Assembly: GCA_002914845.1 (NCBI GenBank)
Contig: JXTC01000181.1
Location: 271,489 to 335,488, forward strand
DNA length: 64,000 nucleotides
Reading direction: 5' to 3'
DNA from: Trema orientale
Lineage: Eukaryota > Streptophyta > Magnoliopsida > Rosales > Cannabaceae
Shown: positions 12,966-24,166 of the stretch, in pieces
Position numbering within the stretch: position 1 is the first letter of the stretch
Layout: every line of letters starts with the position of its first letter
The notes under the pieces: model-generated
The model's database searches: none
Told to the model about the DNA's origin: nothing
The model's input: the letters and a program-made list of their open reading frames with translations, nothing else
Translations under genes and position numbers: made by a program

Positions 12966-15530
12966 TGTCACGACCGAAATTCTAAAGCCATGACTTTTAG
13001 TAATTTTAAGTTGAAACAGTAATAAATAGTAATTTTTACAAAATTCTGGAAAATTTAATACTTAAAATTTTAATTTTTAGTCCTCAAAAATAGGTAAAAT
13101 TCAAAAGTAAGAATACTCTCATTACTTTTAATTTCTTTAGAAACTATAAACTTAATATTTAGAAGAATTCCATTTAATTCATTTAGAAACTTTTTATTTA
13201 AAATCATGAAGTTTAATAAAATGAATCCAATGTCCAAACAATTTACATAAAATCATTTGTATTTCTAAGAGCTCAATTTAATAGCAAAACTATCCGCATA
13301 CATCTACTTAGTAAATACACTACTATTGGCTAAATAAATTTGACATAGAAAGTAGAGATGATATAGAGTAAGTACCAACCAATGAAGAGACAAACGACAT
13401 ACATATGCTAAACAAGCTTGTCAAGCCACCATGACAACTACCACAAATGTTCAACACCTGAAAGTGGGAGGAAGTAGAGGGTGAGCATTCGCATGCTCAG
13501 TAGAAACACAATTACCATGAATGCAATTTTTACCAAACCTGCATAGTTAATACCTTTTCCAAAATTCATTTATAAACCGAGTTTATAAAATAATTGAAAT
13601 CCAGAATAATCATACATTCAAAACCAAAACCAGTACTACAAGATTGTACATATTATAAATCAATCCGTCCCATGAGTTCACATCCTCTCATCACGAACCA
13701 GAGTAACTCGTACTACGTGTACTAAGTACTTTCTGCCTGATACCTATCCTATAAAACTAGAGAGAAACCCATGTCTCTATGCCTACCAAACTGGAGGGGT
13801 AGCTGAATGCCTATGCCTACTGAGATGGAGATAATCAGAAAACCATGCTCGTACGGTCTCTCACTGAGGGCGGGGGTACTGGCCGCCTACTAAATACCGC
13901 GATACCTAAGATGTATCTTATGTGTGATTCTATAGTACGTACAATATGTAACAAGATTCATAATAACCATACAAAACAAAACCAAACAATGCTTTAAAAC
14001 TCCACTTGGTATTATCCTGGAATTTACTGTACCATGGGCAGGAAATCTACTGAATCACCCCAAAATCACAATTTTATAAACATGTATGGAAGTCACACAG
14101 TCTAATTCCAGAATAATCCAAGATTTTCCAACAATTTATCAAAATATCGTTTTATTCACGATTTTTCACAAAATACTCATGACGCAAAATTTAAATTAAA
14201 TCACGTATAAAACTATGTAATTCAACCCCTACCTTGATACAGTAGTTTTACCAAGCCAATGACACTCGAAAGATCTCTCATTGGTCACTTGGGTGCTCGG
14301 ATGATCATTTCGGGATCCCAAAAAGTCCACTTAAAAAAGTGACTTTTCCACCAGAGCCTCAAATGGAGAAACGAAGGTCACCACTCAATTTAAAACACAT
14401 AAAAATGTTAGGTTAGACATCTAATTTGTCAAAAGTAGGTCCCAGTGCGGGACCCGCTTCATGGCACACAAAACAACAATATTCACGAGTCTCGGAATTT
14501 GTGCTATTTCGAAATATTGTGATATTATATATCAAAATTCGTTTCTCGATCTCACTAAATCCAAATTTTAAATCAGAATTCAATTTCGAGATCCCGAGCC
14601 TTAAACCGGCATTCAAATCCGAGAATTATAAAAATATCTCTTTTTGGAATTAATTTGAAAAATGTCCACTATAAGAAGTATTTAGTAAAATATCATTTTT
14701 GTTGATTATTTGTAAAAAATCACTTTTTTGAAATATTTCAAAAATTATCATTATTACATAAGTATTTAGGAAAATATCACTTTCAAAAATATTTGAAAAA
14801 GTATCAACTTCACTGATTATTTATAAAAAAATGTCATTTTTTGCAATAATATTTCGAAAAGTAACACTTTCTAATTTCAGCCTAAGGCCCAAACTGAACA
14901 GTAACAGACTTAGTCCAATACTATTCAGTTTTGCAAAAATATTCTTTTTTTTCCCAATTAGAAAAATATCACATTTTTCAATTTAAGATTTCTGTCAAAC
15001 TGGATATCATTTCAACACAACACCACTATATTTATTAATGATTCAATCTCCTCTTTCACCTCATATAATTTTTACGACCATAAAAATAATTTTACAAAAA
15101 TAATTGAATAAAAACCACAAATTAATTTGTAAAACGGCAAAAAAAACTCAGAATTGGCTTACCAGAGTTGATTTGCCAGAAAGTAGCGGCTGAGGAAGGT
15201 CGGGGGAGCTTGGGCTTGCCATCTATGGTGATGGTTGGTTCTTGGCTGAAAGTTACGAAGAAGAAGAAGAAGAAGAAGAAGAATAAGGAAGAAGAAAGAA
15301 GAAGAAGAAAAGAAAAAAGGAAAAGAAAAAGAAAGAGAGAGAGAGATAGATATTGTCAGGTATAGGAAAGAAAGAAGAACATGTGTAGTGTTTAAAAATA
15401 AAGTGGGTCCCACCACTTATATAAAATATTATATTATATTTTGATTTATTTATTTTTAATTCCAAAAATTACAATTTACCCTCTTAGGTTTAAATGACCT
15501 TATTATCCCTTTAGAAATCTGGTTTTTACA
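12966..15530 (-). repeat. 5' LTR of the retrotransposon
   Basis: 2565 bp, starts (minus strand) at 15530 with TGTAAAAACC and ends at 12966 in GACA. It would hold the promoter. A purine-rich GAAGAA tract lies at about 15255-15350, matching the one in the other LTR. The flank ATTAT at 15531-15535 is the target duplication. Confidence 0.9.
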
Positions 15531-16207
15531 ATTATGGTACTAATTACATCATAAACAATGTCATTTTAGGCTCTTTTTGAGATAGAAAAATTCATTTTGG
15601 TTATTTTAGAGATGGAAAAAATTTTAGCACAAGTACTTTTGATATCAAACATTGTCCAAAACTCATGATATGAGTAAAATGTTGGTTTCTTATTTATATT
15701 GCCACTTTGTTTTAGTCTTGTTATGCAGTTATTGTAGAATAATATTGTTTTAAACCAACAATGATTATACAAGAAACCATTGAGCTTACTTTTCTCTTCT
15801 TTGGAAGAAGCCATTTATTTCTCTTTTCTCCAAAGAAAATAGCGTTGGTGGGAACTAGGTAATATTGGCACTATAGGGACTTTGTTTTCCAGCATATTCC
15901 CTTACTATTGCAGTTATATGAGACTCACATGATAACTTAACAGTTTTTTAGATGTCAAACACAAGAGGATTAACAGATGCAAGCAAAATAAAAAATTTAG
16001 GATATTTTTGCCACCAAAAAAAAGTTGGAGACCAATATGCCAAACCAAAGAAACGTTAGGGAATAATGATACCATTAACCCCTTTTTATGCTATGTTAAT
16101 TGCCACTTTCTACAACTAAACTTCCACTTCATATTGAATTTGGTGGGGACAAGCAATGAATAAAAAAACTATTAAAAAAAAAGGTTGCATAAATTAGAGT
16201 AAAGAAA

Positions 16208-16560
16208 AGGGCTTTTTAGTTAAATGACCGAATTTTAGATCATAGTTTGTAAAATAACCATTTTTTCAAATACTATTGGAAAATGACCGAATTTTAAAAA
16301 TTATTTAAAAATGACCATTTTTCATGTTTAACATATCAAAATATATTGATTTACTTTTTAAAAATTGATTTATTTTTTCAAAAATTGATTTACTTTTTCT
16401 AAAATTGATTTACTTCATAAAAAATTAATTTACTTTATAAAAAGTAGATCAAATAAAAAATAGTTTTTTTTAAAATAAAATTATAAAATGGTCATTTATT
16501 AAATAGGTGTAAAAACAATCATTTTGTTAAATTAGCCTTAAACAGAAGGCCATTTCTTAT
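16208..16560 (-). mobile_element. MITE-like repeat, family shared with 52308-52618
   Basis: The reverse complement of this block parallels 52308-52618 motif by motif: AAGAAATGGCC, TTTAATAAAT.ACCATTTTA, repeated AAATCAATTTTT units, ATTTTGATAT, then AATGGTCATTT. The central AAATTGATTTACTTTTT unit is repeated about four times here. No clear target duplication was seen. Confidence 0.55.
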
Positions 16561-16569
16561 AAATACTAA

Positions 16570-16735
16570 ATGTTGGGTTACAGAGGATGAGTTGGAACCA
16601 ATAAGTGGAAGTGGTCTAATTTTTTCCTTCATGCTCTTCTATCAGTAGAGGTCATTTATAATAGATACTAAATTGGGGTTACAAATGATGAGTTAGATCC
16701 AATAAGTGGTGGTGATCTAATTTTTTGACTCTCTA
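16570..16735. repeat. Two-copy tandem repeat, about 105-bp period
   Basis: GATGAGTTGGAACCAATAAG at about 16586 and GATGAGTTAGATCCAATAAG at about 16688 begin similar blocks, each running on to GATCTAATTTTTT or GGTCTAATTTTTT. No coding sign. Confidence 0.5.
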
Positions 16736-17159
16736 ACACTTTTACCTATAAAAACAAACAAGAATTACAAAAATACGGAGGTCAGGTTTTTTTTTTCGTA
16801 CAGTTTTTATTAGAAAAATATCATTTTTAAAATGCTTACTAGTTACTAATTACCAATTATCAGTTATAAATACCTTGGTTGCTAGTTACCAGTTTTTGGA
16901 AACTAGTTCCCAGTTATTAGTTACTATTTTAAAAAATAGTATTTTTCTAAATATTTTTTAAAAATAATATTTTTCTATTAAAATCCCGTACTAGACCTAA
17001 AAAAACACAGGCCACTATATTTTTTAATTTTTTTTAAATGCAGTAAAAGGCCTAATGTCCCTAATTTTTTGTGGAAATCAGAAAAAACACGGCATTTTAA
17101 AAAATATTAACAGTTATACGGAGCTATACTTTTTATTAAGTTCATACGGTATTTTTCAG

Positions 17160-17530
17160 AAAAATACCCACATTTTTTCCCTTTTTTTTCCATTTTATCT
17201 CACTCAGATTCGAGGAACCCCATAGTTGAATCTGACACTGAAGACGAACCAATTGAAGCTTCGTAATCCTCCAAACTTTTCGACGACATGAACCCGAACC
17301 CATCTTTCCTAGATTACTAACAACCATGGATTTACTCCAGCCAGTTGTGCTTCCAATTCCCATGCATTTTGGGTCCCTCCCAAAAACATTAATAGTTGGT
17401 AAAGAAAGGAGAATGGTATCACAATATTCTCCATTAGACTTCTTGGAATCATAGTGGTGACCCTTGTTTTTGCCTGGACTAACCATTTGCAAAGAAAGAT
17501 TGGCTCTCGTCTTCTAGGACAGAGATCTCA
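17160..17530 (-). pseudogene. Possible broken gene fragment, function unknown
   Basis: One minus-strand frame is open for 116 codons (17142-17492). In another frame the stretch near 17210-17300 reads FMSSKSLEDYEASIGSSS and then ends at a stop, and near 17480-17530 a third frame reads VLEDESQSFFANG and stops. These acidic/serine-rich strings look protein-like, and the base composition is less AT-rich than its surroundings. They lie in different frames, as expected for a decayed or transposon-captured exon. I recognise no family. It may be chance. Confidence 0.25.
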
Positions 17531-17599
17531 TTTTCAACATATCTCTCTATTTTCTTTTGTTTTTTAATTTTTTTTGTTTTGATTCATAGGGTTTTTTCT

Positions 17600-18480
17600 T
17601 TTTTTTTTTTGTAATAAAAATTTGGTATTCTTAATCTGCTTGCTTTCATAGTCGATGGATTTTGCTCTGTTCAACTTCTTATTATGTCCTTGGCTTTTGT
17701 TCAGTTTAGTTCAACTCAACTTCTTATTGTATTGTGTTGAGTTTGACACTTTTTCGTATTTCAGTATTTAGATGCTTTTGTAATGGTTAGAACTCATGAT
17801 AACTTCTCAGTAATGATCTGTTTCCTAGAATATGGCATTTGGCTTTCCTAATTTTGTTTACACGAGAGGGAAAAGTTTGGTTGGATCTTTTATATTATTC
17901 TTTCGTCTTCTGATAATCATTGAGACTTTCTTTTTGAATTAATATTCAATTTAAACTCAAAAGCTCTAGTCCAAGCTTTATTCATTTTTTATTCAATAAT
18001 CATCCACTTGAAACTTTACATAGGCTTCAAATTGGCGTCCTATTGTATATTACAGTAAATATCATGCGGGAATTGATAGTCATCTAATTACTGGCATCCT
18101 ATTTTTCTTCTCATATGTCTATATTGAAGGGCATTAAGCACGATTGTTATTCATCCATGCCTTCATATATTTAGTTCTAACTAATAGAAAATTTTTTAGT
18201 GAATTATTAAGAATCTAATATTTAACAATGTTTATAACTAGTATTCACTTGAGCATTATGTTCTTGTAAGGTATTCGTTAATTTGTTTGCGAGAAATATG
18301 GATTCTTGGAAGGCTATGTTTGTTTAGTACGTAAGTGCTGGGGATTTAATCTAGACAAAGAAGTTGTTTGATGAGATGCTTTAGCGACATAATGTCGCTT
18401 GGTAGGTAGCTCGATGAGAAAGTTTTCAAGTGAGGTTTCCCATTTCATATGTTTAGTCAATTTTTTTTTTTAATGTGGGT
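17600..18480. other. AT-rich intergenic DNA, nothing recognised
   Basis: No long frame, RNA gene or clear repeat end was seen between the fragment at 17.2-17.5 kb and the repeat array beginning at about 18.5 kb. Confidence 0.5.
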
Positions 18481-18489
18481 ATTGCTTAA

Positions 18490-20400
18490 TTTTTTAATAG
18501 CTACCAATAACCAAATTGCCAATCAGTTATAAAATTAGTTACTAGTGACTAATAACTAATCACTGGTCTTTATAACTAGTCATTAATTAAAACCAGTAAC
18601 CAATCAGTCTTGTCAATTATAATCAACTAGTCTTGTGACCGTAGTAACTAAATAATAATAACTAAAGAACATAGAAACTAATTATAGATAGTAACTAGTA
18701 ACCAAATTTAATAGTAGTAACTAGAGAAATCAGTGATCAAATTCGAAATAGTAATCATAAACTGAATTGATTACTAGTAACCAATTCAGTTTTATGACTG
18801 GTAACTGAAAACCATAAATTAGTAACCAATAGTAACAATTTTTGAAAAATTATACTTTTGCTTTCCAAAAATATCATTTAGCTGTAGCATTTTTTTTTTT
18901 TTTTTGCATTGTATTTTTGAAATTATTTTTATTATTGTCACCAGTAGCCAAACTAGTAATCGATAATTAAATTGGTAACCGATAACTAGATTAGTTATTA
19001 GTAGCCACCAACCAGTCAACAATCTTCTGACTAGTCATTAGTTTTGAAACTAGTAACCAAATTAGTTACTAGTTATCAGTAATTTGTCATCAGTCTCTAT
19101 AAGTAGCTACCGGCATAAAAAAACTAGTAACTAGATTAGTAACCAATCATTACTATCTTTACAACTTATTATTAAAAATTATTGTTTTTGGTTATGGTTA
19201 CTAATTTGATGACTAGTGACCTTATTAGTTGGCCACAAGTTTGGATACTAGTAACTAATCACTAGTCTTGTAATTGTAATCAGTGACCAGTCTGAAAATT
19301 TGTAACTAACAGTAACAATTTATGAAAAATTATACTTTCGCTTTCCAAAAATATCATTTAGCTGCGACATTTTCCTTTTGCATTGTATTTTTGAAATTAT
19401 TTTTATTATTGTCACAAGTAACCAAATTAGTAATCGATAATCAAATTGGTAACTAATAACTAGATTAGTTGTTAGTAGCCACCAACTAGTCAACAATCTT
19501 CTGACTAGTCATTAGTTTCGAAACTAGTAACCAAATTAGTTACTAGTTACCAGTAATTAGTCATCAGTCTTTATAAGTAGCTAATAGTATGAAAACTAGT
19601 AACTAGATTAGTAACCAATCATTAGTATCTTTACAACTTATTATTAAAAATTATTTTTTTGGTTATGGTTACCAGTTTGATGACTAGTGACCTCATTAGT
19701 TGGCTACAAGTTTGGATACTAGTAACTAATCACTAGTCTTATAATTATAATCAGTCACTAATCTGAAAATTTGTAACTAAATTAGTTACGAGTAACCAGA
19801 TTGGATATAGTAAAAAGTTACCCATCTTATTAGTAACCATTAATCATATTGATAACTAATAAATAGTAACCAAATTAGATAGTGACATCAAGGCTAGTGG
19901 CCAATAACCAATGAGTAACTAGTCTAATATTGGTAATGGGTAACCAGTAACCAAATTGGCCTTACATGGAAATCAGAAACTAGTGTAACTATTAACAAGA
20001 TTGATTATTAGTTCCATTATTTTGGATACAATTGATAAATAATAAGTAGTAACCAAATTCAATAGTGACATCAAGGCTAGTGGCCAATAACCAATGGGTA
20101 ACCAGTCTAATATTAGTAATTGGTAACCAGTAACCAAATTAGATAGTGACATCAAGGCCAGTGGCCAATAATCAATGAGCAACCAGTCTAATATTAGTAA
20201 TTGGTAACCAGTAATTAAATTAGCCTTCAATGAAAATCAGAAACTAGTGTAACTAGTAACAAGATTGATTATTAGTTCTATTATTTTGGATACAATTGGT
20301 AAATAGTAACTGGTTACCAGATTGGTTACTAACTAGTCATTAGTCTTCTAGTTACTGATAGTTAGTATTTAGTCTTCTAGTTACTGATAGTTAGTATCCT
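18490..20400. repeat. Degenerate ACTAGT/GTAAC repeat array
   Basis: About 1.9 kb consist largely of variants of AGTAACTAGTAACCAAATTAG on both strands. Higher-order copies are visible. A ~480-bp unit is duplicated (18831-19310 and 19311-19790, both starting AGTAACAATT). A ~81-bp unit with ATAGTGACATCAAGG and TGGCCAATAA.CAATGAG occurs near 19877, 20061 and 20142. A ~260-bp block with AATCAGAAACTAGTGTAACTA occurs at about 19970 and 20232. Open frames here are by-products of the repeats. Similar but weaker tracts occur near 28.4-28.6, 53.2-54.6 and 56.4-56.9 kb. Confidence 0.75.
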
Positions 20401-20944
20401 AAGTAATTAAAGATTGAAGAGAAAAAAAAAAGTAAGTATAATATTTTTTTTTGTTTCTTAAAGATTAAAGTGAGAAAAAGAAAAAAGAAAAGTAGTGCTA
20501 ATGTCTAGCAACCAACTTAAACCATGACAAGATATTGAGACTAATAGTACCTACCACTATGCAAATAAAACTTTTTATCATTGATTATGCTTTTTTACTT
20601 TATAACTCCTTTAAAACAAAGATGGTTTTATTTACAACATCTGCCACCGCATTTTTACACTTATTTTTTCAAAAATAACAATCTTATGTGGTATGAAAAC
20701 TCATTATTCTCCATTACCGTATTTATGTAATTCTTTTTATTTTTAATGGTAAAGGCCAAAAAAACCCTGATTTTTTCCGTCATGCTCTTCTATCAGTGAA
20801 GCTGAACAATGGGGGAATTTGGCAATTACCCTTAATTAAACATGATTACCCCTTTTTTTTATAATCTTCTACTCATACCCTTTTTTATTTGTAAACTACC
20901 TAAATTACCCTTAAAAGTAAACGTGAATAAATCGGCCCTTTCAT

Positions 20945-21180
20945 GGTCTCTCCTCCTTCTCTCTCTAAAAATTGTCGAACGCTCTCTTCTCTCTCTATAA
21001 AAATGGCCGAACGCTCTCCTCTCTCTCTCTCTAAAAATGGCCGAATACTCTCCTCTCTCTCTCTCGCTCTCCTCTCTCTCTCTCTAAAAATGGCCGAACG
21101 CTCTCCTCTCTCTCTCTCTCTAAAAATGTCCGAAATCTCTCTCATCTCTCTCTAAAATCACACACTCTCTCTTCTCTCTC
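20945..21180. repeat. CT-rich minisatellite
   Basis: Five to six units of the form CTCTCTCTAAAAATGGCCGA followed by ACGCTCTCCT, 35-50 bp each, differing mainly in the length of the CT run. Both strands are open over about 70-80 codons only because the unit lacks stops. Confidence 0.75.
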
Positions 21181-21304
21181 TGTAATTGTCATCTTCGTTG
21201 AATAAATCGGCTTGGAGTGGGTTTTGTGGTCGATTCATCGGAGAAAAAATAACCTACCGGAGGCATTTTTGCTGATAAAGCTCGGAATCGGCATAGGAGA
21301 TTAA

Positions 21305-22012
21305 TGCAAGCTTTTCATGTAAACCATTTGTTTACAGTTTAGTTTCTTTTTAAGCATAGACGTGAACAAGTTGTTTACTGTTACTTACGAAACCAGTTGA
21401 TTACATTTTTGTCTCTCTAATAGAGGTTGAAACTTCTTGTTTACAGTTATTGGGAAAAAAAAAATTAATTATAACTAAAGCACTGAAGCAGATCTATAAG
21501 TTATAGCAGTTGTTTACAGTTTAGTTTCCTTTTAAGCATAGACGTGAACAAGTTGTTTACTATTACTTGTGAAACCAGTTGATTCCATTTTTGTCTTTCT
21601 AATAAAGGTTGAAACTTCTTGTTTACAGTTATCGGAAAAAAAAAAATTATAGCCAAAGCACTGAAGCAGATCTGTAAATTATACCAATTGTTTACAGTTT
21701 AAGTTCTTTTTAAGCATAGAAGTGAACAAGTTGTTTACTATTAGTTCCGAAATCAGTTGGTTACATTTTTGTCTCTGTTGTAGAGGTTGAAACTTCTTGT
21801 TTACAATTATCAGGAAAAAAAAAGTTAATTATAGCCAAAGTACTGAAGCAGATCTATAAATTATACCAGTTGTTTACAGTTTAAGTTCTTTTTAAGCATA
21901 GACGTGAACAAGTTGTTTACTATTAGTTCCGAAACCAGTTGGTTACATTTTTGTCTCTCTTATAAAGGTTGAAACGTCTTGTTTACAGTTATCGGGGAAA
22001 AAAAGTTAACTA
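21305..22012. repeat. Four tandem copies of a ~180-bp repeat
   Basis: The motif TTTACAGTTT followed by TTTTAAGCATAGA.GTGAAC occurs at 21331, 21513, 21691 and 21873, giving periods of 182, 178 and 182 bp. Each unit also has GGTTGAAAC.TCTTGTTTAC and GCACTGAAGCAGATCT (or GTACTGAAGCAGATCT). The copies differ by scattered substitutions. Confidence 0.85.
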
Positions 22013-22530
22013 AGGGTAAAATTGAAAATGTAAGTGAAAAAACGGGTAACAAATTATTCACATTTTAAAAACGGACAAGTTGAAAATATCCAACCCAAAA
22101 ACGGGTATTGAGTCTAATTTCCACCTGAACAATGGGCCGAATTTTCTGTGAGTCAAGTCAAACACAGTAAGCCCACTAAACGAGGACACATTAATTATGG
22201 GCCTAGTACGTCTGATACTAGCCCAGATAAAAAGGTCCAAACACTCTTAGCCCTAGTCCCCAGATAACTCGTATTTTAAAAAAATAAAAATAAAAATTAA
22301 ATAAAAAATCAGAAAGAAGATACTGTTGCTCTGAATCTTACCAGAGTTGAAGATCTCAGAACATATAAACCCCTAACGTGAAAACCAGATAAGAGAGCCG
22401 AAAAGTGGAACTATTATATATAAAGTAGGAAAAGGAATTATAATTATTGTTTTTTTTAAAAAAATTTATTTTTGTGAATTTATATTATATAATCCATTAT
22501 CTCTTTTATCCTTTTCCTTGTTCTTAACTT

Positions 22531-23466
22531 ATGGGAAAGTCACTTCCATCTACGACCAGACTCCAAGAATTGACCAAGGTAGTCTCGTCGTCGGAAAAGC
22601 TCCAAAAGTCAAAGTTGACAAAACCCATATCCCGAATCCGAATTCCCTCGCCCGAACCGGTCAGATCGGAGCAGGACAAGTCGAGGAGGATGGAGAGCTC
22701 TGAGGGTCAGACTCAGCCTCAGCCTCAGCCGCTATCGCTTGTGGTGGCCGACTGCGCCAAGCGTTGGTTTCGGGACACCCTCAAGGAGGCCAAGGCTGGC
22801 GATACCGCTATGCAGGTCTTGGTGGGCCAGATGTACTTCAATGGCTATGGTGTTGCTAAAGACCCTCAAAAGGTAAGGTATTTTCTGGATAAGATTTGTT
22901 TTGATGACTGAGCCAAAGACCCATGTTTTGGTAACAATCCTAAACCCTAAGTTTGGTCCCAGTATTTGCATTAGGCAAAAGAATTTGGAGAAGGGTATAC
23001 ACGTGTTTTGTGTTTATTATGCATCCTTATTTGGAATATCTAGAGGTGAATTTACTATTTTGTTTACTTTTCTAGTTTAGAATTTGTTATGTGGAGCTCA
23101 CGAACTCGTTCTATTCATTCTGATTTGGCATGCACACTCTCTTTTGCACTCTTCTTGATTACAATCATGTTTATTTGCTTTTATCATTGATATTGTCCCC
23201 TTCAATGTCCTTGTTGTGATATTGTGATTCTGAAGATGTTCACCATGTATTTGTGACTTGAAGGCACGTGTTTGGCTTGGTAGAGCCTCAAAAAGTCGAG
23301 CTTCGGCTTGGAATGTAGGGGATAAACGTCCAGGTATGCTCTCTCTTGCTCTCTTGTTGAGTCATTGTAGAGGGTCTTTGCTTGTTCTAATCTGCATACT
23401 TCTTTGTCATTAGGCTATCATGCAAGTGATTCAGATTCGGATGAGCCAGAAGATGACCCAAAATAA
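22531..23466 (+). CDS. Small Sel1-repeat (HCP-like) protein
   Basis: Three exons can be joined: 22531-22872, 23264-23333 and 23414-23466, with AAG|GTAAGG and CCAG|GTATGC donors and AAG|, TAG| acceptors. The product is 154 residues. The N-terminal ~75 residues are basic and low in complexity, including a QPQPQPQP run. Residues ~92-125 carry one Sel1-type helix pair: AMQVLVGQMYFNGYGVAKD, then PQKARVWLGRAS. The tail is acidic and ends SDSDEPEDDPK. Sel1 repeats usually mediate protein contacts; a single repeat gives no specific role. Reading through intron 1 would add only a dozen residues before a stop. It converges with the CAN gene, 700 bp apart at the 3' ends. Start: an in-frame Met at residue 54 (MESSEGQ) is an alternative. 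Confidence 0.85.
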
Positions 23467-24166
23467 TGTCAAATAGACTTCGTACTGCATGCATTCTTTT
23501 CTCTCAGTAAGTTCTTGTGAGGGTATGGTTTCTGAAGCAAATTTTGTTACAGAAGCCAGATGAATAGACTTCAAAATGAAAAGGTCAGGAGCTGAATAGT
23601 TGAGTTTTGTTTTCTTTTTTTATTCTGTTACGCCAGGCACTTGTAATTTTGTACTGATGTTTATCATTGAAATTAAATTCATGTTCAGACTTGGAATATC
23701 CTTTTCATCTTTAGTAGCTGATTGTGTCACAAAACGGTATTATAAGAGTCTAATTTAGATTTTCAACAGAGATGACAGAGCTTTCGTTTCTTAGTTTAGC
23801 TATCATGTTTTCACTTTTGTATAAACTCTCAAGACTCGGCAGAATGCACTATTTTGGTTTCTATGAAAATCTAGATTGCAAATCCTTTTGACTCGTAAAA
23901 AAATGTCTCTATTGGTCTTCTTTTTTCATTAATATGCCAATGACTGAATGATGTAAGTTACAGACATCATATGAATTGTCAACTAAAATACTATACTACA
24001 ACAATCCTTGGGCATGATGGAATACAAGTAGTTAAAAAATGACTTGTACACAAGTTATTAACAATGTTTCTCGGTTAGTTTCAGACTCCTTATTGTATAT
24101 GACTGCCTTTGCTTCAGTTGATTCATATCACTAGAACACTGTTTTGTCTTAAAGACTGGAATGTTG

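Larger units (their letters stand above)
6479..15530 (-). mobile_element. Non-autonomous Ty3/gypsy-type LTR retrotransposon
   Basis: Two long direct repeats of about 2.57 kb (6479-9053 and 12966-15530) bracket a 3.9-kb interior. On the minus strand each LTR starts TGTAAAAACC and ends in ..GACA. The element is flanked by the 5-bp duplication ATTAT (6474-6478 and 15531-15535). A primer binding site complementary to initiator tRNA-Met lies just inside the right LTR and a purine tract just inside the left one, so transcription runs leftward. The purine tract and the preceding GGACGAAATTCTTTTAAGGA are typical of the 3' internal end of plant gypsy elements. No gag, protease, reverse transcriptase or integrase is readable in the interior, so it must have relied on proteins made elsewhere (LARD-like). 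Confidence 0.9.
5741..16084. mobile_element. Older TIR element split by the LTR retrotransposon
   Basis: About 190 bp at 5741-5935 (GGGTTAATGACACCATTAGT, then TTGGTTTGGCATATT, GGTGGCAAAAA, CATCTGTTAGTCCTCTTGT) is repeated in reverse complement at about 15905-16084. Removing the LTR retrotransposon (6479-15530 plus one 5-bp duplication) leaves about 1.3 kb with long inverted ends. The left interior contains a short exon-like stretch after an acceptor-like TTGTAG near 6330. The long inverted repeats suggest a Mutator-like element. The flanking 9-mers (TTGTTTATA and CTTTTTATG) match at only 6 of 9 positions and a local tandem duplication disturbs the left edge, so the class is tentative. Confidence 0.6.
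20812..22125. mobile_element. Candidate Mutator-like element with internal tandem repeats
   Basis: A direct repeat TGAACAATGGG lies at 20803-20813 and 22126-22136, which fits a 9-11 bp Mutator-type target duplication. Just inside, the left end reads GGGGAATTTGG and the right end, in reverse complement, AGGTGGAAATTAG. These are only loosely similar. The interior holds a CT-rich minisatellite and four ~180-bp repeats and no credible gene. The duplication is solid; the termini are weak, so the class is tentative. Confidence 0.5.

Noticed and set aside
19973-20230. 85-codon minus frame with repeated Tyr/Leu/Asp pattern
   Set aside because: The internal periodicity is that of the DNA repeat array, with no sign of protein selection.
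20900-21155. Overlapping frames on both strands rich in Arg/Glu or Ser/Leu
   Set aside because: Produced by the CT-rich minisatellite, which lacks stops.
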